This document shows, piece after piece, positions 19,790 through 28,210 of a stretch of 64,000 nucleotides of DNA (positions are counted from its first letter, which is position 1; each line of letters starts with the position of its first letter). The stretch spans positions 62,001-126,000 of the forward strand of contig NZ_JANJTZ010000039.1 of NCBI RefSeq assembly GCF_024710845.1, given 5' to 3'. The translations under genes were made by a program, and so were the position numbers. The notes beneath the pieces are model-generated. The model saw only the letters and a program-made list of their open reading frames with translations. It ran no database searches and was not told the DNA's origin. The stretch comes from Mesorhizobium sp. (GTDB taxonomy: Bacteria > Pseudomonadota > Alphaproteobacteria > Rhizobiales > Rhizobiaceae).

Positions 19790-20451
19790 GGCAGCCAGAC
19801 CGCGATGTTGGACAGCGGTTTTCGGGTGATGTCGGGCACCGACGCGTCCTGGGCGGGATAGCCGGCAACGAGCAGGATCACTGGCTTCTCGTTTTCCGGC
19901 CTGCCGCAGATCTCATTCAGGAAACCCATCGGCGAGGGCGTGTGGGTCAGGGATGCCAGACCCGCATTGTGCAGCGCCGCGATCAGCAGGCCGGTGGCTA
20001 TCCCGACAGACTCGGGCACATAGTAGTGCTTGATCCGCCTGCCGGCCCCGTCGACGCCGTAGCGTTGAGCGAATATGACGATCAACCAGGGAGCCGTCTC
20101 CAGGAATGGCTTGTTCGCGTCGGTTCCGAGCGGCCCCAGGGCATCGAGCCATTCGGAAGACGCGCGTCCCGCATAGAATTCGCGCTCCTCCCCCTCGGCT
20201 GCGGCGCGGATGCGCGCCTTGACCTCCGGGTTGGAGATGCAGACGAATGTCCACGGCTGCTGGTTGGCGCCGGAGGGGGCCGTTCCCGCGGCGCCGACGC
20301 AGGCTTCGATGATCTCCCTCGGCACTGGACGGTCCGAGAAGTCGCGGACGGTCCTCCGGCGCGCCATCTGTGCCTGGAAAGAGACGGCGCGTACGACCAT
20401 GTCGCCGGGCGGCAGTTCCTCGAAATCGAGCGGGCGCATCGGAGCTTGCAT
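19786..20451 (-). CDS. Nitroreductase-family flavoprotein, iodotyrosine-deiodinase-like
   Basis: The 221-residue protein has the FMN-dependent nitroreductase fold. [13 protein letters not shown] provides the FMN phosphate contacts, and [12 protein letters not shown] is the usual substrate/flavin loop. The segments [24 protein letters not shown] and [33 protein letters not shown] resemble the iodotyrosine deiodinase branch more than NfsB-type reductases. The substrate is unknown; reductive dehalogenation is a possibility only. It overlaps arfB by four bases and lies 78 bases downstream of pckA, past an intrinsic terminator. Confidence 0.82.
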   Translation of the reverse strand: MQAPMRPLDFEELPPGDMVVRAVSFQAQMARRRTVRDFSDRPVPREIIEACVGAAGTAPSGANQQPWTFVCISNPEVKARIRAAAEGEEREFYAGRASSEWLDALGPLGTDANKPFLETAPWLIVIFAQRYGVDGAGRRIKHYYVPESVGIATGLLIAALHNAGLASLTHTPSPMGFLNEICGRPENEKPVILLVAGYPAQDASVPDITRKPLSNIAVWLP

Positions 20452-20477
20452 GCCGCCATCGTGAGGCGATGCGCCGC

Positions 20478-20507
20478 AAAAGAAAAGGCCCGGCGCGAGG
20501 CCGGGCC
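20478..20507 (-). terminator. Intrinsic terminator of pckA
   Basis: Read on the minus strand, GGCCCGGC and GCCGGGCC arms (plus-strand 20487-20494 and 20500-20507, five-base loop) form an 8-bp GC stem. It is followed by TTTTCTTTT (plus-strand A-rich 20478-20486). It lies 23 bases past the pckA stop. Confidence 0.88.
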
Positions 20508-20529
20508 GAATTCTCGCAAAGAGGCCGGA

Positions 20530-22146
20530 TTACTCCGCCGCCTCCTGAACCCGCGGGGCGGCGCCCCGGACGGCGTGATCGACATGGCTCTCGAACTTGC
20601 CGAAATTGTCGATGAACATGCTGACCAGCTTCCTTGCCTGGCGGTCATAGGCATCCATGTCAGCCCAGGTTGAACGCGGATCGAGGATCGATCCGTCGAC
20701 GCCGGGCACCTCGACCGGTACCTCGAAGCCGAAATGAGCGTCGGTGCGGAACTCGGCGCTCTTCAGGGAACCATCGAGTGCGGCAGACAGGAGTGCCCGG
20801 GTCGCCTTGATCGGCATACGCCGGCCGATGCCGTAGGCGCCGCCGGTCCAGCCGGTGTTGACCAGCCAGCAGTCAACCTCGTGCTCGGCGATCAGCTCGC
20901 GCAGCAGATTGCCATATTCGGAAGGATGCCGCGGCATGAAGGGAGCGCCGAAGCAGGTCGAGAAAGTCGCCTCCGGTTCGGTGACGCCGCGCTCCGTGCC
21001 GGCGACTTTGGCGGTGTAGCCGGAAAGGAAGTGGTACATCGCCTGCGCCGGCGTCAACCTCGCGATCGGCGGCATCACGCCGAAGGCATCCGCGGTCAGC
21101 ATGATGATGTTCTTCGGATGGCCGGCCCGCCCGGTGTCGCTCGCATTCGGGATGAAGTGGAGCGGATACGCGCACCGCGTATTCTCGGTGAGCGAGCCGT
21201 CGTCGAAATCCGGAATGCGCTTCTCGTCGAGCACGACGTTTTCGAGCACCGTGCCGAACCGGCGCGTGGTCGCGAAGATCTCGGGCTCGGCCTCCGCCGA
21301 GAGGCGGATCGTCTTGGCGTAGCACCCGCCCTCGAAGTTGAAGACACCGTCCTCGCCCCAGCCGTGCTCGTCGTCGCCGATAAGGGTGCGGGTCGGATCG
21401 GCCGAAAGCGTCGTCTTGCCCGTGCCGGACAGGCCGAAGAACACCGCCGAATCACCCATCGGGCCGACATTGGCCGAGCAGTGCATCGGCATGACGCTTC
21501 GCTCGGGCAGGAGGTAGTTGAGAACGGTGAACACCGACTTCTTCATCTCGCCGGCATAGGCGGAACCGCCGATGAGGACGATCATGCGGGTAAGATCGAC
21601 GGCGATGACGGTTTCGGACCGGGTGCCGTGGCGGGCCGGATCGGCGCGGAAGGACGGCACGTCGATGATCGTCATCTTGGGCACGAAGGTCGCGAGCCGG
21701 GCGCGATCGGGCCGGATCAGGAGGTTGCGGATGAACAGCGAGTGCCAGGCATATTCGGTGATCACGCGGACCGGCAGGACGTTGGCCGGATCGGCGCCGC
21801 CTTCGAGGTCCTGCACGTAGACATTCTTGCCCTTCAGAAAGGTCTTGAAGTCGTCGAACAGCGTGTCGAACTGCTCGGGCGAGATCGCCTTGTTGTTGTC
21901 CCACCAGATCTTGCCTTCGGTGTGCGCGTCGCGAACGACGAACTTGTCCTTCGGCGAGCGGCCGGTGTGCTGGCCGGTATAGGCGACGAGCGCGCCTTCG
22001 GCGGTCAGGTTCGCTTCGCCCAGGCGAATCGCCTCCTCGCAGAGTTCGGCGGCGCCGAGATTGTAGCGGACCTCGCCGAGGCCCTCCAATCCGATCGTTT
22101 CGATTCCCTGATCCGGATTGAAGACGCCGGCCACTTTCATGGGCAT
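20530..22146 (-). CDS. pckA: Phosphoenolpyruvate carboxykinase (ATP)
   Basis: PckA converts oxaloacetate and ATP to PEP, CO2 and ADP, the entry step of gluconeogenesis. The 538-residue protein has the kinase-1a P-loop [14 protein letters not shown], the substrate/Mn region with His in [36 protein letters not shown], and [20 protein letters not shown] is seven bases upstream of the chosen ATG; a second ATG lies two codons in. It is divergent from chvI. In Agrobacterium pckA is under ChvG/ChvI control, so the same is plausible here. Confidence 0.95.
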   Translation of the reverse strand: MPMKVAGVFNPDQGIETIGLEGLGEVRYNLGAAELCEEAIRLGEANLTAEGALVAYTGQHTGRSPKDKFVVRDAHTEGKIWWDNNKAISPEQFDTLFDDFKTFLKGKNVYVQDLEGGADPANVLPVRVITEYAWHSLFIRNLLIRPDRARLATFVPKMTIIDVPSFRADPARHGTRSETVIAVDLTRMIVLIGGSAYAGEMKKSVFTVLNYLLPERSVMPMHCSANVGPMGDSAVFFGLSGTGKTTLSADPTRTLIGDDEHGWGEDGVFNFEGGCYAKTIRLSAEAEPEIFATTRRFGTVLENVVLDEKRIPDFDDGSLTENTRCAYPLHFIPNASDTGRAGHPKNIIMLTADAFGVMPPIARLTPAQAMYHFLSGYTAKVAGTERGVTEPEATFSTCFGAPFMPRHPSEYGNLLRELIAEHEVDCWLVNTGWTGGAYGIGRRMPIKATRALLSAALDGSLKSAEFRTDAHFGFEVPVEVPGVDGSILDPRSTWADMDAYDRQARKLVSMFIDNFGKFESHVDHAVRGAAPRVQEAAE

Positions 22147-22521
22147 ACCTGCACTCCCTGAAATATCGATTAGGTCCGATACGGCGCAAAATGTCGGGCG
22201 CTCGAGGGCGGTTCACCGCAATACCGCCTCGCATGAATCGGTCACAAACAGAAAAGACGAACAATATCAAATCATTAATCGATTTAAAGATTTTGAAGAT
22301 TTTCTAAATCGTTTATATTGGACTAACATGTCGATCTTCCACATCCGTCGCGCGGCCGTCGGGTGCTAAGCAGCCGCTAGCTGGTGGCTTCCGGACGGGA
22401 GATATGGGCGGGTCGGTCTGTCTCGGGCGGGCGATCCGTGCCACATTTTGTACCCAGTTTGTCCGCAACAACCCCTTCCAATAAAGAGAAGGGACATCCG
22501 CTCATGAGGGAGCCGTTCGAT
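22147..22521. promoter_or_regulatory. Divergent pckA/chvI control region with an AT-rich core
   Basis: This 375-base gap has no convincing gene. Its centre (about 22255-22330) is strikingly AT-rich for this chromosome. It contains an inverted repeat, CGATTTA (22280-22286) and TAAATCG (22305-22311), separated by 18 bases. The arrangement fits overlapping promoters for pckA and chvI with a regulator site between them. No ChvI-box consensus could be assigned by eye. Confidence 0.5.
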
Positions 22522-23223
22522 ATGGCAACAATCGCGCTTGTAGATGACGACAGAAACATCCTGACGTCGGTCTCGATCGCGCTGGAATCCGAGGGCTACC
22601 GGGTCGAAACCTATACTGACGGCGCATCCGCGCTGGAGGGGCTGACCGCACGACCGCCGAATCTCGCGATCCTCGATATCAAGATGCCGCGCATGGACGG
22701 GATGGAGCTTCTGCGCCGGCTCCGGCAGAAGACGGACCTTCCGGTCATCTTCCTGACCTCCAAGGACGACGAGATCGACGAGCTGTTCGGTCTCAAGATG
22801 GGCGCTGACGATTTCATCCGCAAACCCTTCTCGCAGCGCCTGCTCGTCGAGCGGGTCAAGGCGGTGCTCCGTCGTGGCGCGGCCAAGGACGCAGCCGTGA
22901 AGACGCCGAACCAGCAGGCCCGTTCGCTCGAGCGTGGCCAGCTTGTGATGGACCAGGAACGCCACACCTGCACCTGGAAGGGCGAACCGGTCACGCTGAC
23001 GGTCACCGAGTTCCTGATTCTCCATTCGCTTGCCCAGCGGCCCGGCGTCGTGAAGAGCCGTGACGCGCTGATGGATTCAGCCTATGATGAACAGGTATAT
23101 GTCGATGACCGGACGATCGACAGCCACATCAAGCGCTTGCGCAAGAAGTTCAAGGCTGTCGACGACGACTTCGACATGATCGAAACGCTCTACGGCGTTG
23201 GCTACCGGTTCCGCGAGGCGTGA
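22522..23223 (+). CDS. chvI: Two-component response regulator ChvI
   Basis: ChvI is the OmpR/PhoB-type response regulator of the ChvG/ChvI system that governs envelope, acid and host-associated gene expression in rhizobia, Agrobacterium and Brucella (as BvrR). The 233-residue protein has a receiver domain with D52 in [12 protein letters not shown] as phosphoacceptor, and a C-terminal winged helix (about 140-232) with [22 protein letters not shown]. An earlier ATG at 22504 would add six residues. The one chosen gives the standard start [15 protein letters not shown] and has GAGGGA upstream. Paired with chvG 70 bases downstream. Confidence 0.95.
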   Translation: MATIALVDDDRNILTSVSIALESEGYRVETYTDGASALEGLTARPPNLAILDIKMPRMDGMELLRRLRQKTDLPVIFLTSKDDEIDELFGLKMGADDFIRKPFSQRLLVERVKAVLRRGAAKDAAVKTPNQQARSLERGQLVMDQERHTCTWKGEPVTLTVTEFLILHSLAQRPGVVKSRDALMDSAYDEQVYVDDRTIDSHIKRLRKKFKAVDDDFDMIETLYGVGYRFREA

Positions 23224-23293
23224 GCCGGCGAGACCGGCAGTCGTCCGGCAGGCAGGCCGCCGGAACATGGGTCGCGGGACCGCAACGGGCTGA

Positions 23294-25072
23294 ATGACGG
23301 CGGAAACGGAAATCGGCAGGGTCACCCCGGCGCGAAGCTCGGGAAGAGGCAGGTCGCGGCTCCTGTCGCGGGCCGCGACATCGTTGCGCCGATTCCTCGG
23401 CCACTATGTCTTTTCGAGCCTCACCCGCCGCATCCTCGTCCTCAATCTCGCCGGCCTCGGGGTCCTCGTCTCCGGCATCCTCTACATGAACCAGTTCCGC
23501 GAGGGACTGATCGAGGCGCGCGTCGAAAGCCTGATGACGCAGGGCGAGATCATCGCCGCGGCAATCGCCGCCTCGGCGACCGTCGATACGGACGCGATCA
23601 CCATCGACCCGGAGAAATTGCTCGAGCTGCAGGCTGGCGAGAGCGCCAATCCGACCAGCGACCAGCTCGACAGCCTCGACTTTCCCATCAATCCGGAGCT
23701 CGTGGCGCCGGTGCTGCGCCGCCTGATCTCGCCGACCCGCACGCGCGCGCGCATCTTCGACCGCGATGCGAATCTCCTGCTCGATTCCAAGCACATCTAT
23801 TCGCGCGGCCAGATCCTTCGCTACCAGCTGCCGCCGGTCGATCAGGAGGAGCCGAGCTTCATGGAGCGTATCGGCAAGTTCGCCGGCGATCTGTTCCGCC
23901 GCACCGATCTGCCGGTCTACCGCGAGCAGCCGGGCGGCAGCGGCGCGATCTACCCGGAGGTGATCAAGGCTTTGACCGGCAACCGGGCGACCGTGGTGCG
24001 GGTCAACGAGCAGGGCGAGCAGATGGTGTCCGTCGCCGTGCCGGTGCAGCGTTTTCGGGCCGTACTCGGCGTGTTGATGCTCTCCACCGAAGGAGGCGAC
24101 ATCGACAACATCATCGCGGCCGAGCGCCAGGCCATCCTGCGGGTGTTCGGGGTCGCCGCGCTGGTGATGGCGCTCTTGTCGCTGCTCACCGCTTCGACGA
24201 TCGCCAATCCGCTGCGCCGCCTGGCGGCTGCGGCCGTGCGCGTGCGCCGGGGCGGCAAGAGCCGCGAGGAGATCCCGGACTTCTCGGACCGCGAGGACGA
24301 GATCGGCAATCTGTCGACGGCGCTGCGCGACATGACGAACGCGCTCTATGCCCGCATCGAGGCGATCGAGAGCTTTGCCGCCGATGTCAGCCATGAGCTG
24401 AAGAATCCGCTGACCTCGCTGCGCAGCGCCGTGGAGACGCTCCCGATCGCGCGCAACGACGACTCGCGCAAGCGCCTGATGGATGTGATCCAGCACGACG
24501 TGCGGCGCCTGGACAGGCTGATCACCGACATTTCCGATGCGTCGCGCCTCGATGCCGAGCTCGCCCGTCAGGACGCGACGAAGGTCGACCTCAAGTCTCT
24601 CGTCTCGGACCTTGTCAACTTCTCCCGCGAGGGTGGCAGGCACAAGAAAGCGGTCGATATCGAACTCAAGGTCGGCAAGCTGCCGCAGGGCGTGAAGGGC
24701 TGGACCGTGCTCGGGCACGATCTGAGGCTTGGGCAGGTTCTCACCAATCTCATCGAGAATGCGCGCTCCTTCGTGCCGGACGAGGGCGGGCGCATCGTCG
24801 TCTCGATGACCCGGTCCGGCCGCCGCATCGTCGTCTCGGTGGACGACAACGGCCCCGGCATCCGCGCCGAGAACATCGACCGCATCTTCGAGCGCTTCTA
24901 CACCGACCGTCCCGGCAGCGAATCCTTCGGCCAGAATTCGGGTCTCGGCCTGTCGATCAGCCGCCAGATCGTCGAGGCGCACGGCGGCACGCTGACGGCG
25001 GAGAACATTCCGGGCCTCAAGCCCGGCGACATCCGCGGCGCGCGCTTCGTCATTTCCCTGCCGGCCGAATGA
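23294..25072 (+). CDS. chvG: Sensor histidine kinase ChvG
   Basis: This inner-membrane sensor (592 aa) phosphorylates ChvI. A basic cytosolic N-terminus is followed by a transmembrane helix at about residues 52-70. A periplasmic sensor domain extends to about 275, a second helix lies at about 278-300, and then come HAMP, HisKA with phosphoacceptor H367 in SHELKNPLTSL, and HATPase (NLIENARSF N-box, DDNGPGI, GLGLSIS). In Agrobacterium and S. meliloti the periplasmic regulator ExoR inhibits ChvG; exoR is not in this window. The stop overlaps the hprK start by four bases. Confidence 0.94.
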   Translation: MTAETEIGRVTPARSSGRGRSRLLSRAATSLRRFLGHYVFSSLTRRILVLNLAGLGVLVSGILYMNQFREGLIEARVESLMTQGEIIAAAIAASATVDTDAITIDPEKLLELQAGESANPTSDQLDSLDFPINPELVAPVLRRLISPTRTRARIFDRDANLLLDSKHIYSRGQILRYQLPPVDQEEPSFMERIGKFAGDLFRRTDLPVYREQPGGSGAIYPEVIKALTGNRATVVRVNEQGEQMVSVAVPVQRFRAVLGVLMLSTEGGDIDNIIAAERQAILRVFGVAALVMALLSLLTASTIANPLRRLAAAAVRVRRGGKSREEIPDFSDREDEIGNLSTALRDMTNALYARIEAIESFAADVSHELKNPLTSLRSAVETLPIARNDDSRKRLMDVIQHDVRRLDRLITDISDASRLDAELARQDATKVDLKSLVSDLVNFSREGGRHKKAVDIELKVGKLPQGVKGWTVLGHDLRLGQVLTNLIENARSFVPDEGGRIVVSMTRSGRRIVVSVDDNGPGIRAENIDRIFERFYTDRPGSESFGQNSGLGLSISRQIVEAHGGTLTAENIPGLKPGDIRGARFVISLPAE

Positions 25073-25557
25073 CCCGCTCCGCCCGCGAAGGCATCCCCGG
25101 CGATGCCGTCAACATCCACGCGTCGGCAGTCGTGCTGGACGAGGGTGCGGTGTTGATCACGGGCCCCGCCGGAGCCGGCAAGACGCATCTTGCCTTGGCT
25201 CTCATCGACATGTGGCGCAAGCAAAGCGGCTTTGCACGGCTTCTCGCCGACGACCAGGTCTTCGTCATGCGCCGGGACGGCCGGCTTGTCGCTCACACGC
25301 CCCGCGCCATCGCCGGGTTGGCGGAGATCCGGGGCGTCGGCATCGTCGAGGTGCCTTACGAGCCGGCGGCGGTGGTGGATCTTGTGGTTGATCTCGTCGA
25401 TCGGGACCCGCCGCAAGCGCCGCCTTCCAGCGTGCGAATCGAGTCGGTCGACCTGCCCCTGCTGACGCTTCGCAGCCGCGACACCGATGCATCGCTTGTT
25501 GCGATTTCCGCTGCGGTAGCGGCAATTCGCACCGCCTCACGCCGGGAAAACGCTTGA
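25069..25557 (+). CDS. hprK: HPr kinase/phosphorylase, short alphaproteobacterial form
   Basis: HprK phosphorylates HPr on its regulatory Ser in response to metabolic state. Only the C-terminal catalytic domain is present (162 aa against about 310 in Firmicutes), as is normal for alphaproteobacteria. Walker A GPAGAGKT is at residues 32-39, followed by FARLLADDQVFV with the catalytic Asp region and the IRGVGIVEVP loop. It is translationally coupled to chvG and followed by manX and ptsH. Its expected target is Ser52 of the HPr encoded here. Confidence 0.93.
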   Translation: MTRSAREGIPGDAVNIHASAVVLDEGAVLITGPAGAGKTHLALALIDMWRKQSGFARLLADDQVFVMRRDGRLVAHTPRAIAGLAEIRGVGIVEVPYEPAAVVDLVVDLVDRDPPQAPPSSVRIESVDLPLLTLRSRDTDASLVAISAAVAAIRTASRRENA

Positions 25558-25660
25558 ATTATGCTTGTCCCGGATAACGATTTGGGCTTGCCAAGCGGGG
25601 ACGGGCGGACAACATAGCCAACTCCGCTGGCCGGCAGGTCCGGATCGCGTTCATCAGAGC

Positions 25661-25680
25661 ATACACCATGAGCGGTGTAT
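25661..25680 (+). repeat. Perfect 7-bp inverted repeat in front of manX
   Basis: ATACACC (25661-25667) and GGTGTAT (25674-25680) are exact inverted copies with a six-base loop. They end 16 bases before the manX ATG. The element could be an operator or an mRNA hairpin affecting manX translation. No partner protein can be named. Confidence 0.45.
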
Positions 25681-25696
25681 CGGGAGTCTGCACAGT

Positions 25697-26098
25697 ATGA
25701 TCGGTCTCGTGCTCGTTACGCACGGTCGTTTGGCTGAAGAGTTCCGCAATGCAGTGGAACATGTCGTCGGACCCCAGAGGAATCTCGAAACGGTCTGCAT
25801 CGGACCCGAGGACGACATGGAGCAGCGCCGGCTGGACATCGTCGCGGCCGTGCGCAAGGCCGACAGCGGGACAGGTGTCATCATGCTGACCGACATGTTC
25901 GGTGGCACGCCGTCGAATCTCGCGATTTCTGTGATGAATCCGGGCCGGATCGAGGTAATCGCCGGGATGAATCTGCCGATGCTGATCAAGCTGTCGAGTG
26001 TCCGCGGCGGCGACAATATGCAGAAAGCGGTCGAGGAAGCTCAGGCCGCCGGCCGCAAATACATCAATGTCGCCAGTCAGGTGCTCACCGGCAAATGA
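25697..26098 (+). CDS. manX: PTS fructose/mannose-type EIIA protein
   Basis: The 133-residue EIIA(Man) domain has the phosphoacceptor H9 in GLVLVTHGRLAEEF and the conserved LTDMFGGTPSNLA loop. The frame extends upstream, but MIGLVLVTHG at 25697 is the family start. No sugar permease (EIIB/EIIC) is encoded nearby, so it is a regulatory rather than transport component, as described for rhizobial ManX. The stop overlaps ptsH by four bases. It lies 139 bases after hprK and probably has its own control elements. Confidence 0.92.
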   Translation: MIGLVLVTHGRLAEEFRNAVEHVVGPQRNLETVCIGPEDDMEQRRLDIVAAVRKADSGTGVIMLTDMFGGTPSNLAISVMNPGRIEVIAGMNLPMLIKLSSVRGGDNMQKAVEEAQAAGRKYINVASQVLTGK

Positions 26099-26382
26099 AC
26101 GTCGCCGTCGACAGCGTCACCCGCGAACTGCCCATCGTCAATCAGCGGGGGCTGCATGCGCGTGCCTCGGCCAAGTTCGTGCAGACCGTCAACCGGTTCA
26201 ACGCGACGGTGACCGTCGAGAAGGACGGTATTTCCGTCGGCGGCAACTCGATCATGGGCCTGATGATGCTGGCGGCAAGCCCCGGATGCTGCATCCGCGT
26301 CTCGGCAACGGGCGCTGAGGCCAGCGAAGTGATCGCCGCGCTCGAAACCCTGATCGCCGACCGGTTCGGCGAGGAGATGTGA
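26095..26382 (+). CDS. ptsH: Phosphocarrier protein HPr
   Basis: HPr carries phosphate from enzyme I to EIIA proteins. The 95-residue protein has the catalytic His21 in RGLHARASAKFV and the regulatory Ser52 in GGNSIMGLMML, the site used by HprK, which is encoded two genes upstream. Presence of both sites and absence of a permease suggest a signalling PTS. Overlap with manX indicates co-translation. A hairpin spans its stop codon. Confidence 0.94.
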   Translation: MNVAVDSVTRELPIVNQRGLHARASAKFVQTVNRFNATVTVEKDGISVGGNSIMGLMMLAASPGCCIRVSATGAEASEVIAALETLIADRFGEEM

Positions 26383-26400
26383 CGACGCCCGGCGTCACAT
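26377..26400 (+). other. Hairpin spanning the ptsH stop codon
   Basis: ATGTGACG (26377-26384) and CGTCACAT (26393-26400) are exact 8-bp inverted arms with an eight-base loop. The left arm contains the ptsH TGA. No U-run follows directly, but a second, AT-rich imperfect hairpin lies at 26404-26427. Together they may reduce read-through or protect the ptsH message. A standard intrinsic terminator is not supported. Confidence 0.4.
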
Positions 26401-26434
26401 GCAGGGATAAAGATTTCTTTATATCCCATTGAGG

Positions 26435-26517
26435 TCGAGGCAGGTGTCTGCTAGGGAGACCCCCAAATTGGGCCGCCCCGCGTGCCACGCGGGCGCCAGG
26501 CTCGAGCCTTCAGACAC
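26435..26517 (+). ncRNA. Candidate S-adenosylhomocysteine riboswitch-like leader of ahcY
   Basis: Four elements occur in the order seen in known SAH riboswitches. A P1 5' arm TCGAG (26435-26439) is followed by a GG(T)GTCTGC segment (26443-26452). Next comes an internal hairpin region, including CCCGCGT/ACGCGGG (26477-26483 and 26487-26493), and then CCAGGCTCGA (26496-26505), whose CTCGA pairs with the P1 5' arm. Finally CAGACAC (26511-26517) pairs exactly with GTGTCTG (26444-26450), like the riboswitch pseudoknot. The last arm abuts the ribosome-binding site (GGAG region, 26518-26522), which suggests translational control. The CCAGGCTCG block is the strongest match to the known family; the 5' side is divergent. 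Confidence 0.6.
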
Positions 26518-26527
26518 GGAGCAGACC

Positions 26528-27922
26528 ATGTCCCACGATTATGTGATTGCCGACATCAAGCTTGCGGACTGGGGCCGCAAGGAGATCGAGATCGCCGAGA
26601 CCGAAATGCCTGGCCTCATGGCCGCCCGCGAGGAATTCGGGTCGTCGAAGCCGCTCAAGGGAGCACGCATCTCAGGTTCCCTGCACATGACTATCCAGAC
26701 TGCGGTGCTGATCGAGACGCTGCAGGTGCTCGGCGCCGAGGTGCGCTGGGCTTCCTGTAACATCTTCTCGACTCAGGACCACGCCGCTGCGGCCATCGCC
26801 GCCGCCGGCACGCCGGTTTTCGCGATCAAGGGCGAAAACCTCACGGAATACTGGGAATACACCGACAGGATCTTCCAGTGGACCGATGGCGGCACCACGA
26901 ACATGATCCTGGACGATGGCGGCGACGCCACGATGTACATCCTGATCGGCGCCCGCGCCGAGGCGGGCGAGGACGTGCTGTCTAAGTCGGGCAATGAGGA
27001 GGAGGAAATCCTCTTCGCCCAGATCAGGAAGCGGATGGCTGCGACGCCAGGTTTCTTCACCAAGAACCGCGACGCGATCCGCGGCGTCACCGAAGAGACC
27101 ACGACGGGCGTCAATCGCCTCTATCAGCTGCAGAAGAAGGGCCTGCTGCCCTTCCCCGCGATCAACGTCAATGACAGCGTCACCAAGTCGAAGTTCGACA
27201 ACAAATACGGCTGCAAGGAATCGCTGGTCGACGGCATCCGCCGCGGTACCGACGTCATGATGGCCGGCAAGGTCGCCGTGGTCTGCGGCTATGGCGACGT
27301 CGGCAAGGGCTCGGCCGCATCGCTGAAGGGCGCCGGCGCCCGCGTGAAGGTGACGGAAGTCGATCCGATCTGCGCGTTGCAGGCCGCCATGGACGGGTTC
27401 GAGGTCGTGACGCTTGAGGATGCGGCCCCGACCGCCGACATCGTCATTACGACGACCGGCAACAAGGACGTCATTACGCTCGAGCACATGCGCATGTTCA
27501 AGGACATGGCGATTATCGGCAATATCGGCCACTTCGACAACGAGATCCAGGTCGCTGCGCTGCGCAACTTCAAATGGATCAACGTCAAGCCGCAGGTCGA
27601 CATGATCGAGTTCCCCGGCGGCAAGCGCATGATCCTGCTGTCAGAAGGCCGCCTGCTCAATCTCGGCAACGCGACCGGTCACCCGAGCTTCGTCATGTCG
27701 GCCTCGTTCACCAACCAGGTGCTGGCGCAGATCGAACTGTGGACCAAGCCCGGACACTACAAGAACGAGGTCTACGTTCTGCCGAAGCACCTCGACGAAA
27801 AGGTCGCCCGTCTCCATCTGGCGAAGCTGGGTGCCAAGCTGACCGAACTCAGCACTGAACAGGCCGCCTATATCGGCGTGTCGACCACGGGTCCGTTCAA
27901 GGCGGAACACTACCGCTATTGA
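26528..27922 (+). CDS. ahcY: Adenosylhomocysteinase (S-adenosyl-L-homocysteine hydrolase)
   Basis: AhcY splits S-adenosylhomocysteine to adenosine and homocysteine with NAD+ bound, relieving product inhibition of methyltransferases. The 464-residue protein has the substrate region [14 protein letters not shown], the catalytic and cofactor segment [34 protein letters not shown], the NAD loop [10 protein letters not shown], and the C-terminal FKAEHYRY. The frame opens upstream, but [19 protein letters not shown] begins at the ATG at 26528, seven bases after GGAG. A structured leader precedes it and an intrinsic terminator follows. Confidence 0.96.
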   Translation: MSHDYVIADIKLADWGRKEIEIAETEMPGLMAAREEFGSSKPLKGARISGSLHMTIQTAVLIETLQVLGAEVRWASCNIFSTQDHAAAAIAAAGTPVFAIKGENLTEYWEYTDRIFQWTDGGTTNMILDDGGDATMYILIGARAEAGEDVLSKSGNEEEEILFAQIRKRMAATPGFFTKNRDAIRGVTEETTTGVNRLYQLQKKGLLPFPAINVNDSVTKSKFDNKYGCKESLVDGIRRGTDVMMAGKVAVVCGYGDVGKGSAASLKGAGARVKVTEVDPICALQAAMDGFEVVTLEDAAPTADIVITTTGNKDVITLEHMRMFKDMAIIGNIGHFDNEIQVAALRNFKWINVKPQVDMIEFPGGKRMILLSEGRLLNLGNATGHPSFVMSASFTNQVLAQIELWTKPGHYKNEVYVLPKHLDEKVARLHLAKLGAKLTELSTEQAAYIGVSTTGPFKAEHYRY

Positions 27923-27949
27923 TCTAAATACAGTCGCACACAGCATGTA

Positions 27950-27988
27950 GATGCCGGTAGAGCACAAGCTTCGCCGGCATCATTTTTT
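27950..27988 (+). terminator. Intrinsic terminator of ahcY
   Basis: GATGCCGG (27950-27957) and CCGGCATC (27974-27981) form a perfect 8-bp stem with a 16-base loop, followed by A and six T (27983-27988). It lies 28 bases past the ahcY stop and separates ahcY from divL. Confidence 0.88.
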
Positions 27989-28210
27989 AGTGCGACGCTG
28001 CTTCCCGCAGATTCCCCTTGCGGTTATGTTGAGCTGATTCGCGGCGCTTTCCGCCCGCTGAACAGCCTTCCGGCGAGATGTTTCTGGTTCTCCGGCAAAA
28101 AATGGTCTCGTGCCACCAGCGCGGGATCGTCAGGGATTCCGGTGTTGCGGCCACCGGGGGCGGGATGCAGGCCGTGGCAGGCGGCATGAAAAGGCCGGAG
28201 AGGACGAGGC

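Noticed and set aside
20734-22161. Long open frame antisense to pckA (475 codons)
   Set aside because: No domain and full overlap with a well-conserved enzyme on the other strand.
23150-24982. Long open frame antisense to chvG (610 codons)
   Set aside because: Composition is rich in Arg/Asp/His with no recognisable fold; it is a shadow of chvG.
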